Shown: positions 33,103 through 45,515 of the stretch, piece by piece
Position numbering within the stretch: position 1 is the stretch's first letter
How the letters are laid out: every line of letters starts with the position of its first letter
DNA from: Antedon mediterranea
Lineage: Eukaryota > Echinodermata > Crinoidea > Comatulida > Antedonidae
Assembly (NCBI RefSeq): GCF_964355755.1
Contig: NC_092672.1
Coordinates: 23,058,501 to 23,122,500 of the forward strand
Reading direction: 5' to 3'
Length of the DNA stretch: 64,000 bases
The notes under the pieces: generated by a model
Databases searched by the model: none
What the model saw: the letters and a program-made list of their open reading frames with translations, nothing else
What the model was told of the DNA's origin: nothing
Program-made: the position numbers and the translations under genes

Positions 33103-34510
33103 TATTTAAACAAATTCCGAAACTTATTTAAAAGGTGAGATTCTATGGTGTTTTCTGTCTGCAAATAACTTTCTGAATTCCAATAATTCAGACAACAATG
33201 AATAAAAATAAACAAGAAATAATTGTTACTGTAAAAAAAGACTTTCTGAGATAACAGTTTTAATTATTGTTCTTTCTTCATTAAATGATATTTTCTAAAT
33301 TGATATTCTATTTAATAATTTAAGAAATAAAGATTTATTATCAATTATTTTTGTTTAAAAATCAGTAGTAAACATTTTGTGTAACATAAATATAGTTTAA
33401 ATTACTATAGACTATAGTACTATGCATATTCTTAGTGGCATTACTCCCTAAGGTTGGAGTGACCCACTCATACCCACAAACATTTCAGTGAACAAAAAAT
33501 GTATAATTTTCCATGAGCCTTCGTTGTACAGCAGCAGCCGACAAACGTACACACTAATCAAACAATTGTCATCTATATACACCCCATTCGGCAAAAATAT
33601 TTACCATAGAGAAAGGATTGTTTTGACCATTATTCAATGATATATATGATGGTAATTATACTTGGCCTCTATGTTGACAGCCAAAACACAGTTATTGTTT
33701 ATTGAACATAGGTCTTACAAACTAATGTCTGCATACTGTACATATCTCAAAGACCCTCTGTGGGCATGCCCAGTTTGAGTTTACAAATTCCCATTTAGAC
33801 TTTCTTACCAGACGTGCTTTGGGGTGTGCTCATGCCCAGTTTGTGTTTCTAAATACCCATTTTTTCAGCCTCAGTAATCTATTATAAGCTTCTGCATGGC
33901 TAATGCTTCCGTTCTCTTGAATGTAACTGCCTAAAGGACTGGTGCGAAAATTATTGTTTACTTTTGAAAATTAACTTTTTTATTTATTTTATTTACTGAA
34001 GTATAAAAAATGTTGATGGGATAAGCATATAATTATGGAACATACAGCACTTTATTTGTTTATTGGTATACTCCTGGTGAGCATGGTCTACTATGAAAGT
34101 TTTAGCCTCAGTGAATATTATTCACATCCTATACACAATATATTGAACTTTTTGTCTTCAATGTTCATCAAAATAATATATTAATATCAGATTATTTATT
34201 TTTGTTTTAAATTAGTTATATAGGATTTATATAATTTTTTATTAGATAATTGTTAGTTGCATTAAATTTGTTTGAAATGTCAGTATGTATACATATGAAT
34301 AAATAATGTTTATTATTTCTTTTATAATTACTGTATAAAGTCTTATTTCCAGTGATTGTTTTTGTTATATCCTTGAAATAAAAAGAATATAACATTTTTT
34401 TTGGTGTAAATTTTAATCATTTTAATAAGTCAATTCAATAAATATAAAACAAAAATAATAAAGATGTAATAAAATCTATTAAAATGTATAAATTTTAATA
34501 TTTTTTACAT
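33103..34510. other. AT-rich non-coding stretch
   Basis: A short imperfect duplication around 33765-33865 repeats CATGCCCAGTTTG(A/T)GTTT and AATNCCCATTT. Nothing else recognised. Confidence 0.4.
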
Positions 34511-34609
34511 TGATATGATTTGTTTGGCATCAGCCAAACCTTCACCCCTCCTAACGGGGTTTTATTTCCACAATATTTAGGCCTCTGGCCCTTATATCTT
34601 ACATACAAA

Positions 34610-35194
34610 TCATACGATAATATTTTCTGGTTGGGTTACAAAATAATATTTTCTATTTTCGTAAGCTAAATAAACAAAATTTGCTAAATCTTGGACTACT
34701 CTAGTGTTGCACATTAAAAAATAAAACTTATTTAAACAAGGGAACGTGTGATAAAAATTAGGAATATATAAGTTTCTGAGTTCGGAATAATATGGACAGA
34801 CTAACATAAAATGAAATTCGTCTTCAATAGAATTCATATTGCATAATTTACATAAACGGTTTTGAAGTGGGATTTTGTTCCATCTTCCCTTTTCTATTTC
34901 CAAATCTAACACTCCTAAACGAAATTTTGTGAATATATTTTTACGTTTCCAATCTTTTAAGTGTAACAAATGATAACTTATTTCAATTTTCGTTTTAAAA
35001 TACTTAAAATATTTTAGTTTTGAATGTAAAGAAAATTGTTCAGAATATTTTTGTTTTTCTAAATCAATCAGTCGTAATTTAAATTCTTTAATAAATAATT
35101 TCTTGTCTTCAATCATTTGATTGTACCAAACATAACCAAAGCCGGTTGAACAAAGTAAATGTTTTACCTGACTAGCCCAGCAATATTCATTTCT
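34610..35194 (-). pseudogene. C-terminal domain of the broken LINE
   Basis: After the frameshift the - strand reads on (INRNEYCWASQVKHLL...) to a stop at 34610. Near the end, RLCKLCNMNSIEDEFHFMLV is followed by CPYYSELR. This is the C-x2-C...H...C zinc-knuckle-like motif that closes many LINE reverse transcriptases. The segment belongs with 35196-36425. Confidence 0.85.
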
Positions 35195-35195
35195 G

Positions 35196-36425
35196 TTAAT
35201 TTTTCTTAACTGAAAACTGTAACATTAACATTAAAAATCTATTTTTATCCATGTCAATAATATGCAACCAAAAACGAATAATTGAAATTAAACAATCGAC
35301 ATGCAAGGAAACTCTGCCTAATTCTGTAGTTACGGCTGCGCTAGGGGCACTTTTTCCAATGTTCAAAATAAACCTCGCAAAACGCGTGTGGAAATTATTA
35401 ATAATTATTTGGTTAGAAAACCCCCATATTTCACTGCCGTAAATTAAAATTGGTAATATTTTTGTGTCAAAAATATAATTCCATGTATTTTCTGGTAAAT
35501 ATTTCATATTTCGACTAATAAAAGATTTAACGGAAAATAACGCGTTGTTTGCTTTTTGACAATTATACTCAAGTGCTTTGTTCCACTGGCCATTTGAACT
35601 AAATACCACTCCTAAATAATTATAAGTCGTAACAACCTCCATTTGAATATTCCTGTAATACCATTTTTCAAAATATTTTAGTTTCCCACCCTTTTTAAAT
35701 ACCATTATTTTTGATTTATTTATGTTTACACTGAGACCCCATGTGTCACAAAAATGTTCGAGTTTATTTATTACAATTTGTAAGCCCCTTACCGTATCTC
35801 CAAATAATACTAAGTCATCAGCGTATAATAAATGATTGATAAAGCTGTCTTCAACTTGTATTTTGTCGCTATCTCTACTCTGATTTAGATCATAACTTAA
35901 ATCATTCATAAATATGTTGAAAAGTAAAGAGGATAAAGGTGAACCTTGTTGTATTCCAATAGAACAGTCAAATGGAAATGTCACTTTGTTACCAATTTTT
36001 ACATGTGCAGACAAATTGTTATACATAGACTGAATTATATTGTACATATATATACCATTTACACCTATTAGTTTTAATTTAAGTAAAAGAAAACTATGAT
36101 TTATACTATCGAAGGCACGCTTGAGATCAATGAAACAGCAGAATACCCTACCTCGTTTTTTACTTAAATATTCTGCAATGATACTATTTAAAATAAAAAT
36201 ATTGTCGAATGTGCGAAAACCCTTACGAAAACCTGCTTGCTCTTGATAAATAATGTTGTTATTTTCAGTGAAGTGGTCTAATCTTGATTTAAGGATGTGT
36301 AACAAAATTTTGCCAAGTATCGGAATAAGAGCAATGCCTCTGTAATTTTCTGGCTTATTCTTTTTGCCCTTTTTGTAAATAGGAATTATCATGCTCGTCG
36401 CCCATTGTGTTGGGAATTGGCCCAA
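35196..36425 (-). pseudogene. Reverse transcriptase fragment of the broken LINE
   Basis: This 409-residue open segment has NYRGIALIPILGKIL (finger region), CCFIDLKRAFDSINH, GIQQGSPLSSLLFNIF and the catalytic LLYADDLVLF, followed by a thumb region with W-KSKIMVFKKGG. The core catalytic residues are present. It has lost the endonuclease and its upstream frame: residues matching SGKSPGMDG are readable at ~36500-36540 but in another frame. It ends at a TAA at 35196 caused by a frameshift near the A-run at about 35200-35210, after which the reading resumes in another frame. It is almost certainly non-functional. Confidence 0.9.
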
Positions 36426-36901
36426 CTGAAAAATTGAATTTTGAGTTTTAAATTATCAAATAATAAATTGGGTGCATTTAAGATATATTCTAAAAACATA
36501 CCATCCATACCAGGAGATTTTCCTGATTTCTGCATTTTCAATGCTTGTTTGATTTCACCCAAGTCAATTTCTGAATTGAGGTTATCGTTTTTGTTAACAA
36601 TGTTATGTACTATTTCGTCTGTAACTTTGTTAACTGGCTCGGGGGTTCAAACAGTGATTGGAAATGATCTCGCCATTCGTTAATTGTTATTTCAGAAGTT
36701 ATTGTTTGTTTATGAGTTTTTAATTTTGACCAAAACCTTCACCCACTTTAAAGACAGGCTTGAGCTATCCAGTGAGGTATGAAAATGGTCATGGTATTTC
36801 TACAAACTGTCCATTTGATCTAACAAATTAAAAAAATGAAAACATGTTTATACATATATCTGTTATGTGGTTCAAAAAGATGTCTAAAATTTATCTATTT
36901 T

Positions 36902-37004
36902 AGTCGTGTGCAACGTGATTCTACAGCTCACTATGTTGGTCGGTCGGTGAACACTAACTCAAATTTGCGCACACGACTGCAGCCATGTATATGACCTTGT
37001 TTTT
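36902..37004. mobile_element. Short GGTCGG-repeat element, copy 2
   Basis: It begins AGTCGTGTGC and carries GCACACGACT near its end (36969-36978), an inverted pair. The core CTCACTATGTTGGTCGGTCGG and the 3' phrase CAGCCATGTATATGACCTTG match the copy at 58929-59036. Confidence 0.75.
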
Positions 37005-37035
37005 TTATCAGATTAAACTCAACATTAATATTGTT

Positions 37036-37210
37036 CAGGGAAAATTTTCATTTAAAAATTTTGTTTAGCAATATTGCTAATCAAACTGATTTTTAAGTCG
37101 AGAAACATAGTTTTGTATAGTATTTTTTGCTACACAATTTTCAAAATGTGTAGCAATAAGGTTGTTTTGTATAGCTTTTTGCTATGCTACACTGGCGAAA
37201 ATGTTCCCTG
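37036..37210. mobile_element. Small MITE with CAGGGAA termini, inverted copy
   Basis: It starts CAGGGAAAATTTTC and ends GAAAATGTTCCCTG. It is the reverse complement of the family member at 7333-7480, with AGCTTTTTGCTATGCTACAC near its right end. Confidence 0.75.
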
Positions 37211-37877
37211 GAAACAATCAATGTTTAGACTAATGTGTGTACGTCAAACCTTTTAAAACGGACAATGTTTTGTTGGTACACTAACAAATCTTTCTTTAGA
37301 ATAGTGCAGGCCATTATCTCTGATAATATAAAATAATAGATTTGCATTACATACAAAATAATAACCATGTGCAAGGCTTCCAATTGAAATGAAAGTACCA
37401 AAGCAATCGATAAAATAGGATATGCTACACTCACAATAACTTGTACTAGCTAATGCCACCATCACACCATAGAGCAATGAACTATTTCTTTGTTCTATGA
37501 TCGCACAAAGGATAATTTAAATATATTGAAGTTTTAAACATGCCCCTGAAAGTAAAAGTTTGTACACCTAACCAATCCAGTAGTTTAATATTTAAACAAT
37601 ATTAAATAAAAAAAAAGTTAATTAATTTAAATACCAGGCAACAACATTTTTATGTAAAAACTGGAATAATAATAAAAATGTATACAAAAGTAGAAATAAA
37701 ATTTAAAAAAGCTAATTTGATAGTATTTGTGTGCATTGCGTATATGATCACACACACAGCAAATACAAGTTACAAATTGAATTTGAAAATTGACACTTAA
37801 TGGATGTATAATTATATAAAATATTAATTAACCAATAAATATGTAAAAGATGTAACTTGTATGATTTTATATTTTAG
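37211..37877. other. Intron-like sequence before ankyrin exon
   Basis: A - strand open stretch at 37253-37477 has no recognised motif and is treated as chance. The rest is A/T-rich up to the acceptor at 37877. Confidence 0.4.
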
Positions 37878-37976
37878 GGTGGAGAATCAGCTTTGCATTG
37901 GGCAGCTAAGGCAGGTCACTCAGCCTGCTGTAACCTGCTGGTTGATGCAGGGTCAGACATCAATATCCAAGACATA
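37878..37976 (+). CDS. Ankyrin-repeat exon (one repeat, 33 codons)
   Basis: The acceptor TTATATTTTAG precedes GGT GGA, and the exon runs 99 bp to the donor GTAAGTT at 37977; phase 0 both ends. The residues GGESALHWAAKAGHSACCNL followed by LVDAGSDINIQDI form a textbook repeat. SALHWAA is the first-helix turn, AGH the inter-helix turn, LLVDAG the second helix and SDIN the loop. It is the best-preserved repeat in the window. Its second half is closest to the exon at 2239 (AGH..., AGSD-N). The distance to the next exon (48762) is 10.8 kb, filled by mobile elements. Confidence 0.92.
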
Positions 37977-40282
37977 GTAAGTTATACATTCTTTCATAGT
38001 CATATTTTTTGATATTTTGTATTTTAAATATAATGATCTTTTGAATAATAATATCTGCATGTTATAATGCTATTTAATGTTTTTATTTAACTGTATTGAT
38101 GCTAGAATTGGCATTATTTGAAGTTTTTCAATATATTTTTTTCTCTGATATTTAGTCATAAAAATTGCTATGACACTATACATTTTGTCATGTTTAAACA
38201 TTTCCATTGAACTCTTTATAAAACAATAAAAACTACAGCAACATACTATTGAAATATAATCCTTATTCCAAAGTGTAGATAATTAAGTCGGAATTATGTA
38301 CACTTCTATTACACAAAATTTCAATTTTTTTTAGTTCATTTTCACAAAACTGTTTAATAACTTTTGAAACACTATGATTCTACCTATATATCACATAGAG
38401 GTACAAATGATCAAAGATGCTAGTTGATAGACATATAGACTGTATTCATTTATTTTATAATTATTATCATACTCATTTGCCTTTATTCCTTTCAACAACA
38501 TCACCACCAACTCCAACCACCTCCTGGTTATAGTAACCACCACCAATCCCAAGAATGATGATGCAGAATTTGGTTGAGAGCTAAAGTGATCTTTTAATAC
38601 ACACCACAATTATAGTTCTTTGTTATTAGGTTGTAATTATTTTTTCCATATACAATATAAGATACAGATAGTATATCTGCCACATTTATTCTTTCTTTAT
38701 ACTCAGGATTAACAAACATAAATAAAACTGAAATAGCGGCACAAATATAATTTTTGTAAGTTATTTACCGTACCTAGTTTTTAACAAATCACCTTACATA
38801 ATAATTACAGTATCAAACCACCATTACAATGTCATACAAAATGAAAAAATAAACAAATCATCATTAGCATAACTAGGTGATGATTGATCCATAGCAATAT
38901 TTTTAGTCTATTTAAAAAAATGTTTATTTCTTAAAATTTATTTAGATATACATACACACATAGTAAATTATAGTAAACAAAAAATAAATGGAAATTGTTT
39001 AACACTAAACAACCTACATTAGAGGTGAAATACCACTAAGAAACACAAGAAAGCTGAACTTAGACTTAAATGTTCTACACAACTGTAACAAGTTCAGAGT
39101 GTATCCAACATTTAACATTATGACATATTTTAGACCACTGACAATGGTGATCACCAGTGCTTCGCAAAGTCTGCAGTTGCACTTTATATCATGTTTTATT
39201 CATTGATATTTATCTCCATCATCCAACTTTATCAAACAAAACTTTTTTGAGGATAAACATACAGTAGCTATATTTAAGGTTCAACTTTAATCATTTTAAA
39301 AAGTTTAACATTTTCTAACATTAATGTTAAAAGATTACTTTTAAAAGAACTTATATTATAATTTCAATTTTCAGTACAAGCTATTTAACAATTTTAAAAA
39401 AATATATGCCAAGTTATTGTAGCATAACTTTATATTTTAATCAATGGATGTAAATGACTTTGCATTATATAAATGTATTACAATTGTCTTCATTGTTGTA
39501 GATTCTATTTCAGCACAACCTTTTTTTAAAACTAATATTGACCTTGGTTCATCCTTGTTTCAGTTTGATGGTCCTACCTTTTCAATAGAATTACATTCAT
39601 GTTCACAGAGTAAATTAAGATTTATCACCTTTAAAAATTAAATTTAATAAAACTATATCCCATAACAATTTTCCTATGAATAAATAAATGGAATTATTCT
39701 TAGTTTATTGATTTGATTCAGACCAATTTCATACACATTTAGCAATATTTTTTTCATTTTTTAACTAATAATATGCATAGAAAATGTTTATTTTACAACT
39801 ACAATACCTCATAGTAATTCATTTATTTACTTTTTTATGGCTTTAACTAGTTGAATTCTCTCATGGTACCAATATAAAGTCTTAATTGGCAATAAATTTC
39901 TATTGATCATACATTCTAATAGTTAATGTTTCATAATTTTTGTGATTTTATTGTGTTACAATAAAGGAAAAATAAACGGTGTGGGAAAAAAAATTATCAG
40001 ATGACTAAATATATGTAATATAACGTTTTAATACATTTCTGGTGTTTTTGTGCAACTTCACATTTTTATTTTTGTGCTATAGTTTTTAGTAGTAAACTAA
40101 ATTTATCTTCCCATTTCCACCCTCTAAGACAGAATAGTCCAACTTCCCTTCCCCTGTAGTAGAGCACCGTATCAAGAATGTTAAATAACAGACAAGAGAC
40201 ATAAAATTGCTTGTCTACATACACTTTATTCACAGTACACATTTGGCTGAATGCATATAACAACATTACTATAAGCCCAACA
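37977..40282. other. Intron with old duplicated sequence
   Basis: 38385-38760 is a diverged relative of 58325-58760 (shared ATGATCAAAGATGCTAGTTG and the ACCAACTCC-CCACCTCCT region). 39130-39310 is a diverged relative of 59205-59520. This hints that the intron after this exon shares ancestry with the segment leading into duplication copy C. No exon recognised. Confidence 0.5.
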
Positions 40283-40922
40283 ACTGGGAAACCTTTAACA
40301 CGTGGCTTACCTTTCATCGGTCATGCTTTTTTAACAACCTACCTTAAACCCCTGCATTAGCGGCTAAGGTAACACCAACCCAGCGAATGCTATGCAGTCC
40401 AAATAGATACTTATTGTACCCACATCTTCGTAAAATATCCTTAAACAGCACGGCAGCGTGAATAGGACATCTTGCTAGTGGCATGTGGCTACTAGTCGAT
40501 TTCACTGACTAAATAGTGCTAATGTGGTTCCATGCCTTCTACTCTCTATATCAGCATGTATAAAGACCCAGGTATCGTGTCCAACAATAATGTCCAACCA
40601 CCAATAGTTCTTGATAGTTCAAACACTGAATTATTTAATATTTTAAATAAACTAAAATTTACACTATGTAGTATTTTTGTAAAAATTAAAAATAAAATAT
40701 GCACTAAATGTTAATTTTCCTTTTACCTAAACCTTGTATTATTTTAGGTAAATACAGAATTTCATTTACAGTATTGTGGTACAAAACTATGGAACAATCA
40801 AGTCCTTCTGTTTCTGAATTATTTCTTGTAATGTTAAATCTTTGATTAGTTTTACACCTTTTCACCTTCTGTTAATTATTTAAGAATTACTGACATTCAG
40901 TGATTGAAGTTTCTCCTTCATC

Positions 40923-42578
40923 CATAGTTGCCATTTCTGGCATTATTATGCTTTTTGGCATTATTTAGAGGCCCATGGCATCTGGCATAATGCCGCGGCA
41001 TTATTTAGCCGTTTTTAGCATAATCTGGCATAATTTTGTGTTTTTTGAACAACCAAAAAAATAATATACCACAGAACAAAAATAAAATATTTTGTTTAAT
41101 CTTGCAATTTAATACATATCACCTTACACAATATCATAAAACAAAACAAAACAGATCTGTTCGGGTTTTCCGTACAATAGTTCTTCCATCCTTTTGTTTC
41201 GGACTTAAATAGACTCTTCGGATAGGAAGGCTGCTCGAAAACTACCGTGTCTGCGATATAGGCAGCACAACAAATCCGAAGAGGCTAGCTATTGGCCAAT
41301 TATGTTGCTCTATTTCAGAGACCATGCAGGTTATTGGATCCCCAGATATAGAGACAATTGAACGAAAACATTATGAAAGGGGCTTTGTTGTTTCAGTTCA
41401 TAATTATAAGTGGCCGCACCCCTACCCCAACCCTTAAAATGGCAATTTCCAGTAACTAATTAGAAGCTCTAATTTTAAAAAGATTTTCTTCTAGGAGAAT
41501 TTGTTTTCCATATTTCAAATTATGTTCCATTTGCATCGTCGTAGCAACCCTATTTTTCCAAATGTTCTTCACCTCTCAGCCCCAGTAGTGACCATGTGGG
41601 CGAGGTAATTTTTATTTAAAATTAAGTGCCATTTCCGCCCATCGAGCAGCTCTATTTTTCCATTTTTTTTTACCTCACCCTCAACCATGGTGGGGCTGAG
41701 GTCCTGGAGACACTTATATATATTTTTATTTCCTATTTTAAATTATAATTGCCATTTTCAAAACTATAATGGGCTAAGATCCTGGAGGTTCTAATAAATA
41801 TATTTTTATTTCATATTTGAAATTAAGTGCCATTTCCGCCCATTGAGCAGCTCTATTTTTCCCAATTTTCTTCCCTCAGCACCAGCCATGGTGAAGCTGG
41901 GGTCCTGGAGACACTTAATATATATTTTGATTTCCTATTTTCAATTATAATTGCCATTTTTGAACTATGGTGGGCTAAGATTCTGGAGACACTAATAAAT
42001 ATATTTTTATTTCATATTTTAAATTAAGTGGCATTTCCGGACATCAGCATTTTTCAAAATTTTCTTATCAACCATGGTGGGGCTGAGGTCCTGGAGACAC
42101 TTAATATATATTTTTATTTCCTATTTTAAATTATAATTGCCATTTTCTAATTATGGTGGGCTAAGATCCTTTCATATTTGAAATTAAGTGCAAAGATCAA
42201 GCAGCTCTCATATCTGCTAAAAAATTCTAAATTTCCATGGCTGTAACAGGTTTTTTTTTGGGGGGGGGGGGTGGGGCGGGGGAGAAGGGTTTGTGGGTTG
42301 GTGTTTGTTTCATTTGCAATTACCATTTTCGCACCCCAGATATTTTTAGAATTATTAGTTATTACTCACAAAACTAAAAATACAATTTTTGAACGACATA
42401 GGGATACAATTTAGGCCCTATTTTGTGTCAGTTGGGGTTTTACAAACGTTTATTAGACATACAACCGTTGGTGGCGCTGTTTAGGGCCAGATTTTGGGGA
42501 TCTGGCATTATTTTTCCCAATCTGGCATTATTTGAGACAGGATACGGCATAATTTAAATTTTATCGCTGGCAACGCTG
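40923..42578. mobile_element. hAT-like non-autonomous transposon with 8-bp duplication
   Basis: CCTTCATC is duplicated on both sides (40915-40922 and 42579-42586) and is single at the two paralogous sites (18327 and 50402 regions). The left end CATAGTTGCCATTTCTGGCA and the right end read inward CAGCGTTGCCAGCGATAAAA are short inverted repeats of hAT type. GGCATTATTT/GGCATAATTT words recur near both ends. The middle holds tandem units of about 200 bp (AATTAAGTGCCATTTCCGCC at ~41621 and ~41821, diverged at ~42023). No transposase was seen in 1656 bp. Confidence 0.9.
41600..42190. repeat. ~200-bp tandem units inside the hAT-like element
   Basis: Three units plus a remnant share TGGGGCTGAGGTCCTGGAGA, TTTTTATTTCATAT(T) and AATTAAGTG(C/G)CATTTCCG. 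The later units are increasingly diverged or truncated. Confidence 0.75.
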
Positions 42579-43299
42579 CCTTCATCTAATGTTCAAGCTG
42601 TATTGTTATAATGTTTTTTTTATTGAAAATTTTCCTATAATTTCACACATAAATTAATGTGAAAATGGCAAAAACATCAAAATTTGGATAATTGACCGTT
42701 GCCATGGCAACGGAGGCTAAAAAATAAATGAATGTTGTAGATATGCTTTTTATTGAAATGTCTATTCATGGTAAAAATTTGAGAGAAATCCATTTTTTTA
42801 CATCTGGCACCAAATCTTTGATTTTTACAGACAATGGCTCTTAAAGTTTAGTTAGCAAAGTTCAAAAGGATGAATTAAAACACCTAATAAAAACCTTAAA
42901 AAGAGGCTACAAGGATGCTTGTTTTTCTTGTCTTACCATTATTGAATAAATGTTATTAAATTGAAATTAAATTGAATTGAATTCACAACCACCACATATT
43001 TAATATACATTAATGACAAAATATGATGTTTTAATTAAGTTTAACTAAAAATGAAAAACTACAATGTGTATTCCATGCGTACTGTACATCCATTTTTTAT
43101 TGTTGCAAAGTTTCAAAATGACGCAATGAACTTTACTCTGTCCATTGGATTGAATGTTAAATTGACCAAATATAAGTCCTGATAATGAACAGAACAGAGT
43201 ATGCTCATAAGCATGCACAGATTAATATTTTGTGTAGATTACCGTATCCTTTCATTTACCGTCCCCTTTGTCTACCATCCTGTCATAAAGTCACTAGTA

Positions 43300-44219
43300 T
43301 ACAAATAATGAATGTTTATGAGTGTAATGGTACAAATAATGGCACGAGGTGAATGATGAAAGGTTATATCAACGAGGCAAAGCCGAGTTGATATAACCTT
43401 TCATCATTCACCAAGTGCCATTATTTGTACCATTACACGAATACAAAACATTCATTATTTGTTTTATATAACATCTAAATAAATTCTAGTTATTTGAATC
43501 AAATAAAAGGTAGCCCTACCCTAGCCAAAGCTTACTACATTTCATTCACACACATTGATTAAAAACAGTAACATTTGGTTTTTAATAATGTTATATTAAA
43601 TGTTATATTTATATGGATTTCGTAAACACACCTACTTTTGTGTTAATTATGTCAACAAACGACCAAACAATCCTAGGCCTAGCAAGGCTAAAACGCCTAG
43701 GCTAGGCCTAGCCTAAATACTAGCATGGCCTAGGCTAGGTCTAGTAGCCTAGTACTAGCTTGGCTGAAAGGCAAAACTTCGACAGACAATTGGAACTTAT
43801 CTAAGCTAATTATGGTTTTTCCAACAATTCCACGTCTTGTAGGGATGTCCCCATTAATTAATCAAAATCCTAAAAACGATCTAAAGCTAATTTAAATGCC
43901 ATTTTGAATGAAATTAGTACATAATGTCCAAATCGTACACAAATATCTGCTGCTGTTGCATATCTCGCGGTGGTGTTTACAAATGAAACTGAGACCAGAC
44001 GACAGGTGGCGCTGTTGTATTTCACAGTACATAGCCATATCATATAGGATAATTTGTGTACTAGATTTTTTTTCATCCGCGAGACGTTTTTTTTTTCGTA
44101 CACAAAAATGTTTCAAAAAGTACTATTTAACGATCGTTGAATAGTGCGTACTATTGCACGCCATGTGACCCACATTCGTCCAATCAAATGACAGGAATTT
44201 ATATAGGTGTTATATAATA
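43300..44219. mobile_element. Insertion with long foldback hairpin, only in copy B
   Basis: Copies A and C read straight through CACTAGTAGGTTTTATTG. Copy B has 920 bp here. Its left 160 bp fold into a ~78-bp stem: 43301-43378 pairs with 43382-43462, with loop AAA between CGAGGC and GCCGAG. The rest (43470-44219) has no recognised ORF. The region 43670-43760 is rich in AGGCCTAG words. Confidence 0.75.
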
Positions 44220-44629
44220 AGTTTTATTGTAAATTAATAGCACACTACGTGCAACAGCTAATACAGTAGTACTAATCATTGTCAGTATTTTCATTTTTGT
44301 TGTAAATGTATAGTCAACAGAGACCTCTTAGAATCAGGCTTCTGAGTCATGTCAGTCATACATTCTACTCATTCACCCTTTACCAAAAATTTGGGATTTT
44401 TAAAATGTCTTTCTTTCCATCATATATATTCATTTAGGACTGACAATTTCATTCTTATAGTTTCATTCTACTGTAAAACAATAATACTCTCTTTGTCATT
44501 ACATTCAGCCTCTTACATTAACATTCAAATTAATTCAGAATAAATACATTTGAATGATGAAGCCTAAAAAAACAAAAAACAGAATAACTAAAATACAAAT
44601 AAATTGGTATATTTCTATACTATTGTACC

Positions 44630-44930
44630 TTATAACACAAGAATCTCCTGTTCGTCCGAAGCGTGTAACAATTTCGAAAGGCATTGTGAGATAGAATAGA
44701 GCTAATGGGTGGCGCCATTGTGAGCCATGGAGTAGCGCGCCCTCATCAAATTAGAAAGTCAAAATCATAGAGGGGATCTGCTAATACTATAGGGGGATAG
44801 AGTAATTGACTGAGCCCTCTATAGGAATTAATAGTTTTGACTTCCTAGTTTGGAGGGGGAGCTGCTCCATGCTGTGAAATGGCTTCGCCCAGTTTGACTT
44901 TTTAACCCTGTACATCTAGTACTACTATAA
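44630..44930. mobile_element. Palindromic MITE, left end kept and right end lost (copy B)
   Basis: It begins TTATAACACAAGAATCTCCT. The interior has inverted arms: CATGGAGTAGCGCGCCCTCA...GTCAAAA against TTTTGACTTCC...GCTGCTCCATG. The terminal AACAGGAGATTCTTGTG expected on the right is missing here but present in copy C. Confidence 0.8.
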
Positions 44931-45515
44931 GTTCTTTTCTTTGATGTAGATGATGATACATAAAACTGTTATAAAGCCTACCAAACATACAGTGCTAGTT
45001 GAGGGTGATTATTTGCTTTTTTGTTAAAAGTAAATAATAGTCAACCAGAAATAAAACTTGGTTTACTAAAAACTAAGCTTTGGTTGTCAACACAATGTAG
45101 GCGCTACGCAAGCGAGTTGACCAATAACAAGCAACAGTTTGGATAATCCATCACATTGTGATTGGTCAATTTGCTTGATTTAATTTCCAAAAAAATTGGA
45201 TAGACTACAGACAAATGGACAGACTAAATTTTGGGACAAACAAACTTATTACATGCAAGTATTACTCAGTAATCACCTCTGTAGTCCCATGGGTACTCTT
45301 TTAAATAGTTATTGATTACAGTGCCTTAAAATGTTCTTTAAATAATAATTGTGTAAATTGATTTGACCAGGACCTTACCATGCCAAACCATATCAATACT
45401 TTGAGTTACAATTGTAGATAATATATTGATATTCATTTGTAGCTATACACTAGGCTTCATTATCTTAAGGTTATTATAGTGTGCGTAACAGCAGTATGAT
45501 CATACACACTATCAT

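Larger units (their letters stand above)
34520..36735 (-). mobile_element. 5'-truncated, broken LINE
   Basis: On the - strand this holds a late-linker fragment (36430-36720, frameshifted), the reverse transcriptase (35196-36425), a C-terminal domain (34610-35194) and a 3' UTR to about 34520. The endonuclease is absent, as expected from 5' truncation on insertion. It belongs to an APE-type group different from the other two LINEs here (LLYADDLVLFGDT). No target duplication was resolved. Confidence 0.85.
40283..42720 (+). repeat. Duplicated flank X, copy 1 (interrupted by hAT)
   Basis: 40283-40922 matches 49775-50405 (anchors CAGCGAATGCTATGCAGTCC, CAATAGTTCTTGATAGTTC), and 42579-42650 matches 53003-53050. 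The last part is also at 18318-18365. Between them lies a hAT-like insertion. It contains no recognised gene. Confidence 0.85.
42835..45515 (+). repeat. Segmental duplication, copy B
   Basis: It matches copy A from 5984 and copy C from 59656. Differences from A: a foldback insertion at 43300-44219, a MITE at 44630-44930, and no TTAA element. Homology to A ends near 45515/9080. Confidence 0.85.

Noticed and set aside
37253-37477. - strand open frame rich in hydrophobic residues
   Set aside because: No splice context with a partner exon, no recognised motif, and expected by chance in AT-rich DNA.
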